Source: Desulfobacula sp. (lineage in GTDB: Bacteria; Desulfobacterota; Desulfobacteria; Desulfobacterales; Desulfobacteraceae). From it: DNA of 64,000 bases. Of the stretch, positions 29,323-37,762 are shown piece by piece (position 1 is the first letter of the stretch; the number at the start of each line of letters is the position of its first letter). The notes beneath the pieces were generated by a model. That model ran no database searches. It was not told the DNA's origin and saw only the letters and a list, made by a program, of their open reading frames with translations. The DNA is taken from NCBI RefSeq assembly GCF_014237455.1, contig NZ_JABZFL010000096.1:124001-188000 (forward strand). Reading direction: 5' to 3'. The translations under genes were made by a program, and so were the position numbers.

Positions 29323-29377
29323 GAGTTCATTGACTCAATCTCACAGCGTTCTGCTGCGAGACTGAGTCAATGAACTC
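29323..29377. repeat. long interrupted inverted repeat (hairpin)
   Basis: Perfect 15-bp arms GAGTTCATTGACTCA (29323-29337) and TGAGTCAATGAACTC (29363-29377) enclose a further TCTC/GAGA and CAGC/GCTG stem with single mismatches and a 5-base loop, so the whole 55 bp folds into one rod. No T-run follows on either strand, so it is not a standard terminator. It lies in the 417-base gap between mce and the PEBP gene, which holds otherwise only the operon promoter and AT-rich sequence. Confidence 0.7.
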
Positions 29378-29556
29378 GCCGCTTGTCAAGACATTGTTGT
29401 CGAAATAAGTTATATATATATTGAATTAACATTTAATACGCTTTATTGTTTGGTTTAAAAACAACTTTAAGAAAATTTCCTGAAAGGCAGGCAGGGCAGC
29501 TGAATTCTGAAAATTAATTTGAGATACTAAAACATCTTGAAAAAAGGAGATAAATT

Positions 29557-30036
29557 ATGGGTTTTGCACCATCTGTAATGCAGTTAAAAAGCGATGCATT
29601 TGAGCAAGACGGTTTAATTCCGTCCAAATTCACTGGTGAAGGTGCAGACGTTTCACCTTCATTATCATGGACTGATCCACCTCAGGATGCAAAGGCTTTT
29701 GCCATTATCTGTCATGATCCGGATGCTCCTCTTGTGACCGGTGACGGCACCTATGGATTTGTACACTGGGTATTATACAATATCCCGGGTAATGTCACCC
29801 GCCTGGATGAAGATACTAAACAGTATACAAACGGCAGGAACGACTCTGGTCAAACCGGATACAATGGCCCCATGCCCCCCAATGGCCATGGGCTTCACAG
29901 CTATTACTTCTGGGTGCTGGCACTCAAAGAACCGGTTGAGCTTGAAGCTGGACTAACAATGTGGCAGCTTCTGAAAAAAATCGAACCCCAGCTCATTGGA
30001 ATGAATCGACTGGTCGGTCGTTATATGAGAGATTAG
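29557..30036 (+). CDS. YbhB/YbcL family Raf-kinase-inhibitor-like (PEBP) protein
   Basis: 159 residues of the phosphatidylethanolamine-binding-protein fold. The family signatures are present: 'PKFTGEGADVSPSLSWTDPP'-type N-terminus (here GEGADVSPSLSW), the ligand-pocket motif 'FAIICHDPDAPL', 'GFVHWVLYNIPGN' and 'GYNGPMPPNGHGLHSYYFWV'. A cytoplasmic form without signal peptide. Bacterial roles are poorly defined. The start has AAAAAAGGAGATAA. It stands alone between the hairpin region and a thioesterase gene of opposite strand. Confidence 0.9.
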   Translation: MGFAPSVMQLKSDAFEQDGLIPSKFTGEGADVSPSLSWTDPPQDAKAFAIICHDPDAPLVTGDGTYGFVHWVLYNIPGNVTRLDEDTKQYTNGRNDSGQTGYNGPMPPNGHGLHSYYFWVLALKEPVELEAGLTMWQLLKKIEPQLIGMNRLVGRYMRD

Positions 30037-30133
30037 AAAAAGTTAAGAGATTTTCAGGGACCTGGCTTTTAAATCCGGCATTGGAGAAATCTCGTTATAG
30101 ACAGGATAATTATTCATAACTTCAATCAGGATC

Positions 30134-30616
30134 TCAATCTGATATATTTTTTAGGACAGCTTCTAATATATTTACATCTTTTGCGAGCTTGAAAATAGCC
30201 GAAAAGTTCATTACTTCTCTGTCATTTTCATCAAAAACAGTTGAAAATCCTTGTATTATTCTATTTTCTAAAAGCTTTACTTTGGCTTTCGATGTAAGGA
30301 CTCCCTTTGTTACTGGAGCAAGGAATTCAGAGTTTAATGAGATTGTACCAAAACGACTGTTTGGAGGAATAATACTTTTTATAGCCATAGCCACTGCTGT
30401 ATCAGCGAGTGTTACAATAGCACCTCCATGTGCCAACCCTTTTCCCTGAGCTAATTTAAAAACAAATGGCATGGTTAAATGAGCATGACCATCCTTGGCG
30501 TTAATGATTTTTATTCCAAGGAGATCTTCAAAAGGTGCGCAACTGATCCATTTTTCAAGTTTAACTTTATGCGGTCCAGTGCATGAAGAGTCTGTTTTTT
30601 CTTTTTTGTTTTTCAT
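30134..30616 (-). CDS. PaaI family hotdog thioesterase
   Basis: 160 residues. The hotdog core is canonical: 'GKGLAHGGAIVTLADTAVAMAI' contains the HGG catalytic turn and the Asp of the following helix, then 'FGTISLNSEFLAPVTKGVL' and 'ENRIIQGFSTVFDENDREV'. It should hydrolyse (aryl- or medium-chain) acyl-CoA thioesters. The N-terminus has a short Lys/Ser-rich extension before 'WISCAPFEDLLGIKI'. Copy one of the 53-base direct repeat lies 188 nt upstream of its start. Confidence 0.85.
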   Translation of the reverse strand: MKNKKEKTDSSCTGPHKVKLEKWISCAPFEDLLGIKIINAKDGHAHLTMPFVFKLAQGKGLAHGGAIVTLADTAVAMAIKSIIPPNSRFGTISLNSEFLAPVTKGVLTSKAKVKLLENRIIQGFSTVFDENDREVMNFSAIFKLAKDVNILEAVLKNISD

Positions 30617-30803
30617 GCTGAAAAAAATCCATAATTATTTTATTACCAACCTAAATTGATCGAATATAATAATACGGGGAAAATGACAAGGAATCCAAAA
30701 TTTAATTCTATTTTTAATATCCTCGATAATTTTGTATCCTAAATTTTTCGGCATGGGATAATGATACTTGACTCCAGGAGAGGCTTATTTTCAACAAAAT
30801 ATA

Positions 30804-30856
30804 TTAGTAACTTGAATTTGGAGGAATATTTTTGATTAAGATTGTCAGAAAATATA
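30804..30856 (-). repeat. 53-base direct repeat, copy 1
   Basis: Matches the copy at 31392-31444 at 48 of 53 positions, by eye; the differences cluster in one short stretch. On the reverse strand it starts TATATTTTCTGACAATC. The two copies flank the 128-residue membrane protein gene, about 588 bases apart. A pairing GCTAATCAG (30867-30875)/CTGTATTAGC (30897-30906), with one unpaired base, and a GTTAGAT (30910-30916) lie just downstream of the gene between gene and repeat. Confidence 0.75.
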
Positions 30857-30933
30857 CTTGATCATCGCTAATCAGCTGCGCGGTTTTTTGCATCGACTGT
30901 ATTAGCCTTGTTAGATTGCTGTTTTGGAGTCTT

Positions 30934-31320
30934 CTAATAATTAGACTTGCGATTAACTTCTATTATTCTGCATACAAAATAACCCCATTCGGCAATAGCC
31001 CAGACAATTATTAAAATCGAAATTGGTTTCGAAACAATAAAATTAAATGTGGAGCCCAAAGAATATTTAATTAAGGTTATTGCATGAATTACCGCAAACG
31101 CGGTAAATAGAAAAAGTACGAGTATATGACATAGCACACCCCACCAACTGCGTTTTATTCCTAATACGCCAGAAACGGCCATCCAAAAGCCAACACCTCC
31201 AATAATAGCTGAACTATCATTTTTGGTTATCATGAACCAACTTTCTGTACCTATAAAAGCAAACCCAGCAATAATGTGAAAGATGGAATAAAAAAAGTTA
31301 AATCGATGTGTAAAACTCAT
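30934..31320 (-). CDS. small membrane protein of unknown function
   Basis: 128 residues with four predicted transmembrane helices (around FYSIFHIIAGFAFIGTESWF, IGGVGFWMAVSGVLGI, LVLFLFTAFAVIHAITLI and PISILIIVWAIAEWGYFVC). The pattern helix-loop with two Trp in 'RSWWGVLCH' is distinctive but I do not recognise the family. Start has AAGGAGATTTC. It lies inside the direct-repeat pair and next to the cassette-like Sel1 gene, which suggests a mobile or duplicated segment. Confidence 0.7.
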   Translation of the reverse strand: MSFTHRFNFFYSIFHIIAGFAFIGTESWFMITKNDSSAIIGGVGFWMAVSGVLGIKRSWWGVLCHILVLFLFTAFAVIHAITLIKYSLGSTFNFIVSKPISILIIVWAIAEWGYFVCRIIEVNRKSNY

Positions 31321-31391
31321 ACGAAATCTCCTTTTGGTTTGTTTACTATTTGCTACCTCATTGCTCCACTCTAATACTCAAAGATTGACTG

Positions 31392-31444
31392 TTAGTAACT
31401 TGAATTTGGAAGAATGGGCTTGATTAAGATTGTCAGAAAATATA
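31392..31444 (-). repeat. 53-base direct repeat, copy 2
   Basis: Partner of the copy at 30804-30856, same orientation, 48 of 53 bases identical by eye. On the reverse strand it begins directly after the GTTCGAC box of the attC-like site and ends 71 nt before the membrane protein start. It is thus at the beginning of the unit that contains that gene, while copy 1 is at the beginning of the next. Confidence 0.75.
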
Positions 31445-31445
31445 A

Positions 31446-31574
31446 GTCGAACGGTTGAGATCAATAGCCACCGAGCACAGCGAGGGAACGAGGGAACAAG
31501 CGGAGGCGTCACCTGAGACCAACCGCAGATGCGCCTTAGTGCGGTCCGCCGTCAGCTCGAAACCATTGTTAGAC
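31446..31574 (-). repeat. attC-like (integron cassette) recombination site, imperfect
   Basis: Reading the reverse strand, the stretch opens with GTCTAAC (31574-31568), an exact match to the R'' consensus RYYYAAC, followed by AATGGTTTCGAGCTGACGGC, the same layout as well-known attC left arms. It closes 129 bases later with GTTCGAC (31452-31446), one base off the expected GTTAGAC. Between them are G/C-rich pairing segments such as CCGCA/TGCGG. Length is within the range of attC sites. The L box pairing is poor and the closing box is imperfect, so this is a candidate, perhaps a decayed site. Confidence 0.5.
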
Positions 31575-31632
31575 AAATGTCACGCTTTAGGCCTGAATTT
31601 ATGCATCTTTCCTCGTGACTATCCCACTATTT

Positions 31633-32193
31633 TTAGTGCAAATCGGGTTTCGGCCGCCAAGCCTTTGCTTGCCGCTCCGCGTATTTGATTTGTTCCCAAG
31701 ACAGAACGCCCACTGACAGGTACGTCCGAAGCATAATATCTGCCAAATATTTGGCTTTTTCCGACGAATCTCCACTTCTTAGACAAAGCCAGTACCATTT
31801 GTAAGCTGCCAGATAGTCGCGACCAACACCTAGGCCAACATCATATCTACTTGCAATCCGAAATTGTGCCTCCCCATAACCCCTCTCGGCTGACTCCAGA
31901 TACCAGCGGGCGGCTTGTCCATAATCTTGTGATACGCCTTGTGCAAAATCGTACATATCTGCAATCCGAAACGCGGCTTCAGCGTGCCCTCGTTCTGCAA
32001 GCGAACGCCAAAGGACAAACGCATCCCTGAAATTCCCATTCTCATAAGAAGTCAGGCCAGCATCAAAAATGACGTGCGGCTTTTCAGAGAATTTTCGATC
32101 AGGTAGCTCTTTTCCGGTCGTACAAGAAGTTGTCACTACTGCGCAAAGCACAGCGGCCACCAATAACAGCAGATGATCGGACCGATTGACCAC
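31633..32193 (-). CDS. Sel1-repeat lipoprotein, cassette-borne
   Basis: 186 residues from the GTG at 32193, which has GGAG 7 nt upstream. An earlier ATG at 32244 would add residues that fall inside the boundary hairpin and has no ribosome-binding site. The start gives a clean lipoprotein signal: hydrophobic LLLLVAAVLCAVVTTSC with lipobox before Cys. Two to three Sel1-like repeats follow (about 45-150), with GHAEAAFRIADMYDFAQGVS and 'GYGEAQFRIASRYDVGLGVG'. Sel1 proteins scaffold protein contacts. The base composition looks richer in G/C than the neighbours, in line with a cassette. Bounded by integron-type boxes at both ends. Confidence 0.75.
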   Translation of the reverse strand: MVNRSDHLLLLVAAVLCAVVTTSCTTGKELPDRKFSEKPHVIFDAGLTSYENGNFRDAFVLWRSLAERGHAEAAFRIADMYDFAQGVSQDYGQAARWYLESAERGYGEAQFRIASRYDVGLGVGRDYLAAYKWYWLCLRSGDSSEKAKYLADIMLRTYLSVGVLSWEQIKYAERQAKAWRPKPDLH

Positions 32194-32211
32194 GATTCGA
32201 CTCCAACAGCA

Positions 32212-32283
32212 GCCTAACAGTGTTAATAAGTGGAAATTTTCCATAATATTGACTTTAATAGAGACCCTGTTTTTTCACTTATT
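32212..32283 (-). repeat. 5' boundary of the cassette: GTTAGGC box with hairpin
   Basis: On the reverse strand, GTTAGGC (32218-32212) fits the R' consensus GTTRRRY and lies 18 nt before the GTG start of the Sel1 gene. Upstream, CACTTATT (32276-32283) pairs with AATAAGTG (32225-32232); the continuation pairs with one base left unpaired, as in attC L boxes. The left RYYYAAC box is degenerate, so only one half is convincing. Confidence 0.45.
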
Positions 32284-32820
32284 GCTAACAATTAAAAATA
32301 ATTATACGGTCCCATTTGTTTTGCAAGTTTGAATGATATCCAACCAGATAAATTTAAAAATCTTGGTTACAAATGTTTATCAATCTTTCAAGTGATTATA
32401 AAGGATTTCAAGCTACAAATCAACTTGCCTAAAAATATAATGTATCGTGGGAAAATATGCCAAAATAATTTTTATTGGAGATAAAAATGACCGGTCTTTG
32501 ATTTTTTTCTTCGTTCAAATTTAATGGATATCTCTAAAATTTCGACAAGGCAAAAAATCAAAAATACTTGCATTATCCTCAACTTTCCTATTATTCAATA
32601 ATCCAAATGATATCTTTGGCAAAAAATGATGTCTATCAAAGCCGGGTTTGAGCTCGTTTCAGAAATATATTTAGTTATACCAGCAACTTCAACTTAAAAA
32701 AATTAATAATAAGGCAACAACACTTTTCTCCTGTTGGATTGATGCCAGAAAATTTGAAACTCATACCAGCATTGCAATTGGGGAAAGAGTGTCTATTTTG
32801 ATACCTGGAGCTTAAATATT
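32284..32820. other. AT-rich intergenic region without a recognisable gene
   Basis: About 530 bases of AT-rich sequence separate the cassette from the ABC exporter genes. A five-codon open frame follows TTGGAGATAAAA at 32487 and stops at once, and a 50-codon open stretch without a start codon ends at the ABC gene (stop about 32814); neither can be called a gene. They may be remnants. The promoter of the exporter genes must lie here but I cannot place it. Confidence 0.5.
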
Positions 32821-34548
32821 TTGAAACTGATCTATCCTTATTTTAAAAAAAATCTTTATAAAATACTATTGGGTATTTTATGCATGATTGTTGTGGATGC
32901 CACACAGCTGGTCATTCCCCAAATTATTAAACATGCCATTGATAGTTTAAGTTCAGCTTCTTTTGACAGTAAAACCCTGATTTTTCAATGTGCCTTTATT
33001 CTTTTCCTCGGTCTTGTTATGGCAGGATTAAGGTATGGCTGGCGCAATCTTCTCATGGGAAGTGCAAGGGATGTTGAAAAAGGCATCCGGGATGATCTTT
33101 TCAGCCATGTCCTGAGCCTGGACATGGCCTATTTAGACAAGGTTAAAACAGGGGATATCATGGCCCATGCCACAAGCGACATCAATCATATCAGGATGGC
33201 ATTCGGTTTTGGCCTGATCGTACTTGTGGATACCTTTCTGCTTGGCGGTGCCACCCTTGCCATTATGTTCTGGACCCATCCGAAACTAACGATCCTTGCA
33301 ATGATCCCCATGCCGTTCCTGATTGTTGTCACAAGAACCCTGGGAAAAAAAATGCATGTCTTTCATAAAACAGCCCAGGAATCGTATTCTCAACTTACCG
33401 AACTTATAAGGGAGAGTTTCTTTGGCATTCGCATTATAAAAGTATTTAATTTTGAAACCATCATTGGCAATAAGGTTGAGAAAGCTTCAACAGATTATTT
33501 TAAAAAAAACCTGAAAAGAGCTTTTGTTACCGCCCTGCTAAAACCTTTACTAATATTTTTTTTAAATTTATCCACCCTGGTTGTTATATTTTACGGCGGT
33601 TTTCTGGTGATAAAACAGGTTCTCAGTCCGGGTGAGCTTGTCGCCTTTCTGCAATATCTTGGAATCCTTGCATGGCCTGTCATTGCCATCGGATGGATGA
33701 CCAATCTCTTTCAAAGGGGAATGGCGTCCTTAAAACGAATTAATACGCTTTTAGACTCAATGCCTGATGTAACCTCTCCTGAAAATCCCAATATCCTTTC
33801 AAAAGTGAGGGGAAACATCATATTTAAAGATGTCAGCTTTGCCTATGATAAGAACAAAACAATTCTTTCAAATATTAATCTTAAAATCCATCAGGGAACT
33901 TCCATTGGCATCAGCGGCCCCCCGGGCTCCGGTAAGACGAGTCTGGCCCAATTGATACCGAGACTTTACAATACTTCAAAAGGCGAAATATCCCTTGATG
34001 GTCTTGATCTGAATACCTTTGATCTTAATTTTCTAAGGCAGCATATTGCCCTGATGCCCCAGGAAGCGTTTCTTTTTTCAGGCACAATCAGGGAAAACAT
34101 TCTCATGGGAAGAGATGCGGACGAAGAAAAGCTTGAGCGGATTATCCGGGCTTGCAGCCTGAAAGACACCTTAAAAGAAATGCCGGATGGGCTTGATACC
34201 ATCGTCGGTGAAAGGGGCATCACTCTTTCAGGAGGCCAAAAACAACGGATTGCCCTTGCACGAACATTGATACTGGAAAAACCGGTCATCATTCTGGATG
34301 ACCCCATCAGCCAAATGGACACCCGTACAGCCTCCAAAGTAATTTCAAGATTAAAAAAAATGGCATTAAATGCCACTTTTATTATTATTTCCCACAGAAT
34401 CTCTGCGCTGGCATCCTGTGACACAATTTTTATTTTAAAAAACGGCCGGATAGATCATTTCGGGACTCATCAGGAACTCATCGAAAAAGACCATTTCTAT
34501 AAAGAGTCCTACCTGGTACAGCAGTTCGAGGAGGATTATGGCGCCTGA
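32821..34548 (+). CDS. ABC exporter half-transporter, degenerate-site subunit
   Basis: 575 residues from a TTG, six-helix exporter domain (about 1-310) plus ATPase (about 330-570). Walker A is GPPGSGKTS and the signature is LSGGQ, but Walker B reads VIILDDPISQMD: the catalytic Glu after the Walker B Asp is Asp. This is the substitution that marks the inactive site in heterodimeric exporters such as TM287/288 and LmrCD. The H-loop His (IIISHRIS) is kept. It overlaps the next gene by 11 nt. Substrate unknown; lipid or drug export is usual in the MsbA/MDR family. Confidence 0.9.
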   Translation: MKLIYPYFKKNLYKILLGILCMIVVDATQLVIPQIIKHAIDSLSSASFDSKTLIFQCAFILFLGLVMAGLRYGWRNLLMGSARDVEKGIRDDLFSHVLSLDMAYLDKVKTGDIMAHATSDINHIRMAFGFGLIVLVDTFLLGGATLAIMFWTHPKLTILAMIPMPFLIVVTRTLGKKMHVFHKTAQESYSQLTELIRESFFGIRIIKVFNFETIIGNKVEKASTDYFKKNLKRAFVTALLKPLLIFFLNLSTLVVIFYGGFLVIKQVLSPGELVAFLQYLGILAWPVIAIGWMTNLFQRGMASLKRINTLLDSMPDVTSPENPNILSKVRGNIIFKDVSFAYDKNKTILSNINLKIHQGTSIGISGPPGSGKTSLAQLIPRLYNTSKGEISLDGLDLNTFDLNFLRQHIALMPQEAFLFSGTIRENILMGRDADEEKLERIIRACSLKDTLKEMPDGLDTIVGERGITLSGGQKQRIALARTLILEKPVIILDDPISQMDTRTASKVISRLKKMALNATFIIISHRISALASCDTIFILKNGRIDHFGTHQELIEKDHFYKESYLVQQFEEDYGA

Positions 34549-36334
34549 TATCCATCCGGAGGAAAAGGAAATCAAGCTTGCAAATCTTGCGCTTGCCAAA
34601 GAATTATGGCCTTTTATCAGACCTTATTTATGGATGCTTTGCCTGTCCACAGCTCTGGTCTTTCTTGTCACATTCTTTGAACTGCTCATGCCGATTTTCA
34701 TTCAAAAAGCCCTTGACGGGTTTATCGTTCCTGTGGGTCTTGAAAAAGGCATCCATCTTTTGGGCTTTAGGATTGACTCTTTTCAGGCCTTTTGCATCCT
34801 TTTTTTTATATTTACCTTCACTTCATTTGTCATTGATTTTTTCCAGGCCCTGTTCATGGAATACACCGGTCAAAAAATCATATTAAATCTGCGATGCGCT
34901 CTCTTCTCCCACATGACCTTTCTGCCGATTGCATTTTATGATAAAAACTCAAGCGGAAGGATGGTATCCCGTGTTGCGGGTGATGTTGAGAACATGAATG
35001 AGATGTTTACCAGTATCCTCATCTTTATTTTCAAGGATCTTGTGATGATGACCGGCATTCTGGTGATCCTGTTTACCCTTCACATTAAGCTCGCATTTTA
35101 TTTATCTGTTCTGGTTCCGGTGATCATGATCAGTATTGGCCTGTTTTCAAAAATTTTGCGAAATGTCTTTAGAACCATCCGGCAAAAAATTGCTGAAATC
35201 AACCACAGTTTTTCAGAAGCCATCACAGGAATAAAAATTATTCAGACAACATCCAGCCAGAACAGATTTATGCAACGCTTTGAAAGTCTTAATTTTGAAC
35301 ATTTCACCGCTGCCCTGTTCCAGATAAAAATATTTTCCATATTTATGCCCTTTATCGGTTTCTTAGGGGTGTTGAGTGTTGCCATTATCATATGGGGCGG
35401 CAGCTTTGAAGTCATTGAAAAAGCCCTGACCTTAGGGGAACTTGTGGCCTTTCTAACCTATATGAAGCTCTTTTTCAGGCCCTTAAGGGAGCTGTCTGAA
35501 AAGTTTAATCTGCTCCAGAGTGCCCTGGCTTCGGCAGAACGGATTATCAGTGTACTTAACAATGATAAGGCAAAACAACGCATCAGCAAAAAACGAAAAC
35601 GGATGAATAAAATTTCCAATGTCACATTCGATCAGGTGAATTTTTCATATGATAAAAATATAATGGTATTAAAAAACATCTCTTTTCATCTTAAGGAAGG
35701 GAACTCCATTGGCATTGTCGGCCAGACAGGATCAGGTAAAAGTTCCATTATCAATCTGATCACAGGATTCTATCACCCGGATGATGGAAACATTTTAATC
35801 AACCATATCAATCAAACTTCCATGAACGTCAAAGATATCAGGAGCAAGACTGCCCTTGTCATGCAGGACCCGATTCTCTTTTCCGGCAGTATCAGGGAAA
35901 ATATCAAACCATCCGGACGGGATTTAGATGCTTCAGGGCTTGAAAAAGCATTACATAATGCAAACTGTGACTTTTTATTTGAAAAATTTTCAGGCCTTGA
36001 CACAATGATAGAAGAAGGCGGCCGCCCATTGTCCAGTGGCGAAAAGCAGCTTGTATGCATTGCACGGGCATTTGCCTTTAACCCGGACCTGATCATTTTT
36101 GATGAAGCAACTTCCTACATGGATTCCCAGTCAGAACAAAAGGTTCATGATGCCATGAAAAAACTGATGAAAGGAAGACTTTCCATCATCATCGCTCACC
36201 GGCTGTCTACTGTCAAAGATTGTGACACCATCATTCTTTTAAGAGATGGAACCATCAGGGAGAAAGGATCTCACCATGAACTTGTCGAGTTAAAGGGTGA
36301 GTATTATCATTTTCTGAAAAAAGAAAAAATCTGA
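34538..36334 (+). CDS. ABC exporter half-transporter, catalytic subunit
   Basis: 598 residues with an exporter membrane domain (about 20-330) and ATPase (about 360-595). Walker A GQTGSGKSS, Walker B LIIFDEATSYMD with the catalytic Glu, H-loop IIAHRLS. The signature is LSSGE rather than LSGGQ. A noncanonical signature here combines with the degenerate Walker B of the partner in one composite site, exactly the asymmetry of heterodimeric exporters. It ends 3 nt from the convergent nitroreductase gene, with no room for a separate terminator. Confidence 0.92.
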   Translation: MAPDIHPEEKEIKLANLALAKELWPFIRPYLWMLCLSTALVFLVTFFELLMPIFIQKALDGFIVPVGLEKGIHLLGFRIDSFQAFCILFFIFTFTSFVIDFFQALFMEYTGQKIILNLRCALFSHMTFLPIAFYDKNSSGRMVSRVAGDVENMNEMFTSILIFIFKDLVMMTGILVILFTLHIKLAFYLSVLVPVIMISIGLFSKILRNVFRTIRQKIAEINHSFSEAITGIKIIQTTSSQNRFMQRFESLNFEHFTAALFQIKIFSIFMPFIGFLGVLSVAIIIWGGSFEVIEKALTLGELVAFLTYMKLFFRPLRELSEKFNLLQSALASAERIISVLNNDKAKQRISKKRKRMNKISNVTFDQVNFSYDKNIMVLKNISFHLKEGNSIGIVGQTGSGKSSIINLITGFYHPDDGNILINHINQTSMNVKDIRSKTALVMQDPILFSGSIRENIKPSGRDLDASGLEKALHNANCDFLFEKFSGLDTMIEEGGRPLSSGEKQLVCIARAFAFNPDLIIFDEATSYMDSQSEQKVHDAMKKLMKGRLSIIIAHRLSTVKDCDTIILLRDGTIREKGSHHELVELKGEYYHFLKKEKI

Positions 36335-36337
36335 TAT

Positions 36338-36964
36338 TTATATGTACTCAACAACACTTTCCATGGGATGACGTCTTCTTTCAGGCTGCTCTTTGGTACG
36401 ATACCCCAATGCCACAACCACTGCCACTTCATATTGATTCGTATCGATATTGAGCGCCTTTTCAACCAGTTCTTTTTCAAATCCTTCAATGGGGCAGGAA
36501 TCAATCCCTTCTGATGCTGCTGTTGTCATGATGTTTGCAAGCCCTATATAACATTGCTTGGAACACCAGGCATAGGCACTCATTCTGGGAAAAACTTGAG
36601 TTTCCATATGATTTTTGTATTTCTCAATATAGACTTTTACTGCATCCTCCGGCAGTCCCCTCCTCTCAGAATTGAGTCTAATATACTCCTTTGACGGATC
36701 GGCAAGACTAGGGTTTGACAGGATGACAATAACATGGCTGGCATCCGTAATTTGAGGCTGATTCCAGCAGGCAGGCCGAAGTGTCTTTTTTACGACATCC
36801 GAGCTGATTACCAGAAACTTCCATGCCTCAAGTCCAAAAGAGGTGGGTGAAAGGTGAGCGGCTGTCACAATCATATCCATATGCTCTTTTGAAATCTTTT
36901 TATCCGGATCAAACAGTTTACACGCATGACGAAAATTTAATGCTTTGATAACTGGATTCATCAT
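36338..36964 (-). CDS. nitroreductase family NAD(P)H-dependent flavin oxidoreductase
   Basis: 208 residues of the NfsB-like fold. FMN-binding features: 'NFRHACKLFDPDKKIS' (Arg-His-Ser-like N-term), 'SPTSFGLEAWKFLVISS' and C-terminal 'VVVALGYRTKEQPERRRHP'. It reduces nitro compounds, quinones or flavins with NAD(P)H in the cytoplasm. The physiological substrate is not evident. It is 18 nt downstream of the WalJ-like gene on the same strand. Confidence 0.88.
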   Translation of the reverse strand: MMNPVIKALNFRHACKLFDPDKKISKEHMDMIVTAAHLSPTSFGLEAWKFLVISSDVVKKTLRPACWNQPQITDASHVIVILSNPSLADPSKEYIRLNSERRGLPEDAVKVYIEKYKNHMETQVFPRMSAYAWCSKQCYIGLANIMTTAASEGIDSCPIEGFEKELVEKALNIDTNQYEVAVVVALGYRTKEQPERRRHPMESVVEYI

Positions 36965-36982
36965 TGTTTCCTTTCTCAGAGG

Positions 36983-37762
36983 TTACAGTTTTATGACATT
37001 CCCAGGTTGATGAGGGCTGGCTACATGCAGGGCAATATTTGAGGCATTCAGACTTTTGGATACTTCGAGGAGTGCTTTTTGAGGACAATTATTCTCTTCA
37101 CTTAAATGAGCAAGAATGACGTGTTTCAGACAATCCGTCTTAAGTTCCGATACCAGCGTTCTGGCATCCATATTGGACAAATGGCCGGTCCTGCCCTTGA
37201 TCCTCTGCTTGAGATGCCATGGATAGGAGCCGTTAATCAACATTTCAGGATCATGGTTTGATTCAAGATATAAAATATTACTATTTTTCAAATGGTCCTT
37301 TACAAGACTTGTGACAATGCCAAGATCGGTCGCTATGCCGATTTTATGGTGCTTGTATTCAAGCGTCAAGCCGGCAGGGTCTGTTGCATCGTGGGAAATG
37401 GAAAACGGGCTGACCAGAATTTGATCTATTTTAAAGGGGGCGCCGCATTCAAAAAAATGCAAGTGTTCAATTTTCCCAAGACCGCGGCAGGCCTGCCAAG
37501 TCTTTTGTGTGATATATACAGGGAGTTTAAATCGACGACTCAATATCCCTGCACCTTTTACATGATCGGAATGCTCGTGGGTGACGATGATGGCGGTAAG
37601 GCTTTCAGGATTGATATTCACATGGCTTAACCGTCGTTCAATTTCAACGCCTGAAAGCCCGGCATCAATTAAAATGGAACTGTTATTGCAAGAGACAAAA
37701 AGACTGTTCCCCTTGCTGCCACTGGCAAGGGGGCAGACACAAAAAGATTTATTTTTCTTCAT
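36983..37762 (-). CDS. MBL-fold hydrolase, WalJ/YycJ-like
   Basis: 259 residues of the metallo-beta-lactamase fold. Metal motif '[17 protein letters not shown]' (HxHxDH) and further His in '[17 protein letters not shown]' and '[14 protein letters not shown]' complete the site. The opening '[16 protein letters not shown]' is characteristic of YycJ/WalJ, a 5'-3' exonuclease-like member of the family. It overlaps the pnp 3' end by 14 nt, so coupling is likely. RNA or DNA cleavage is inferred. Confidence 0.88.
   Translation of the reverse strand: MKKNKSFCVCPLASGSKGNSLFVSCNNSSILIDAGLSGVEIERRLSHVNINPESLTAIIVTHEHSDHVKGAGILSRRFKLPVYITQKTWQACRGLGKIEHLHFFECGAPFKIDQILVSPFSISHDATDPAGLTLEYKHHKIGIATDLGIVTSLVKDHLKNSNILYLESNHDPEMLINGSYPWHLKQRIKGRTGHLSNMDARTLVSELKTDCLKHVILAHLSEENNCPQKALLEVSKSLNASNIALHVASPHQPGNVIKL

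Noticed and set aside
30804-31444. CRISPR array suggested by the repeated 53-mer
   Set aside because: Only two copies, separated by a gene of 128 codons, with no regular spacers and no cas genes.
32194-32244. ATG at 32244 as start of the Sel1 gene
   Set aside because: It would place codons in the boundary hairpin, lacks a ribosome-binding site, and shifts the lipoprotein signal inward; the GTG at 32193 has GGAG.
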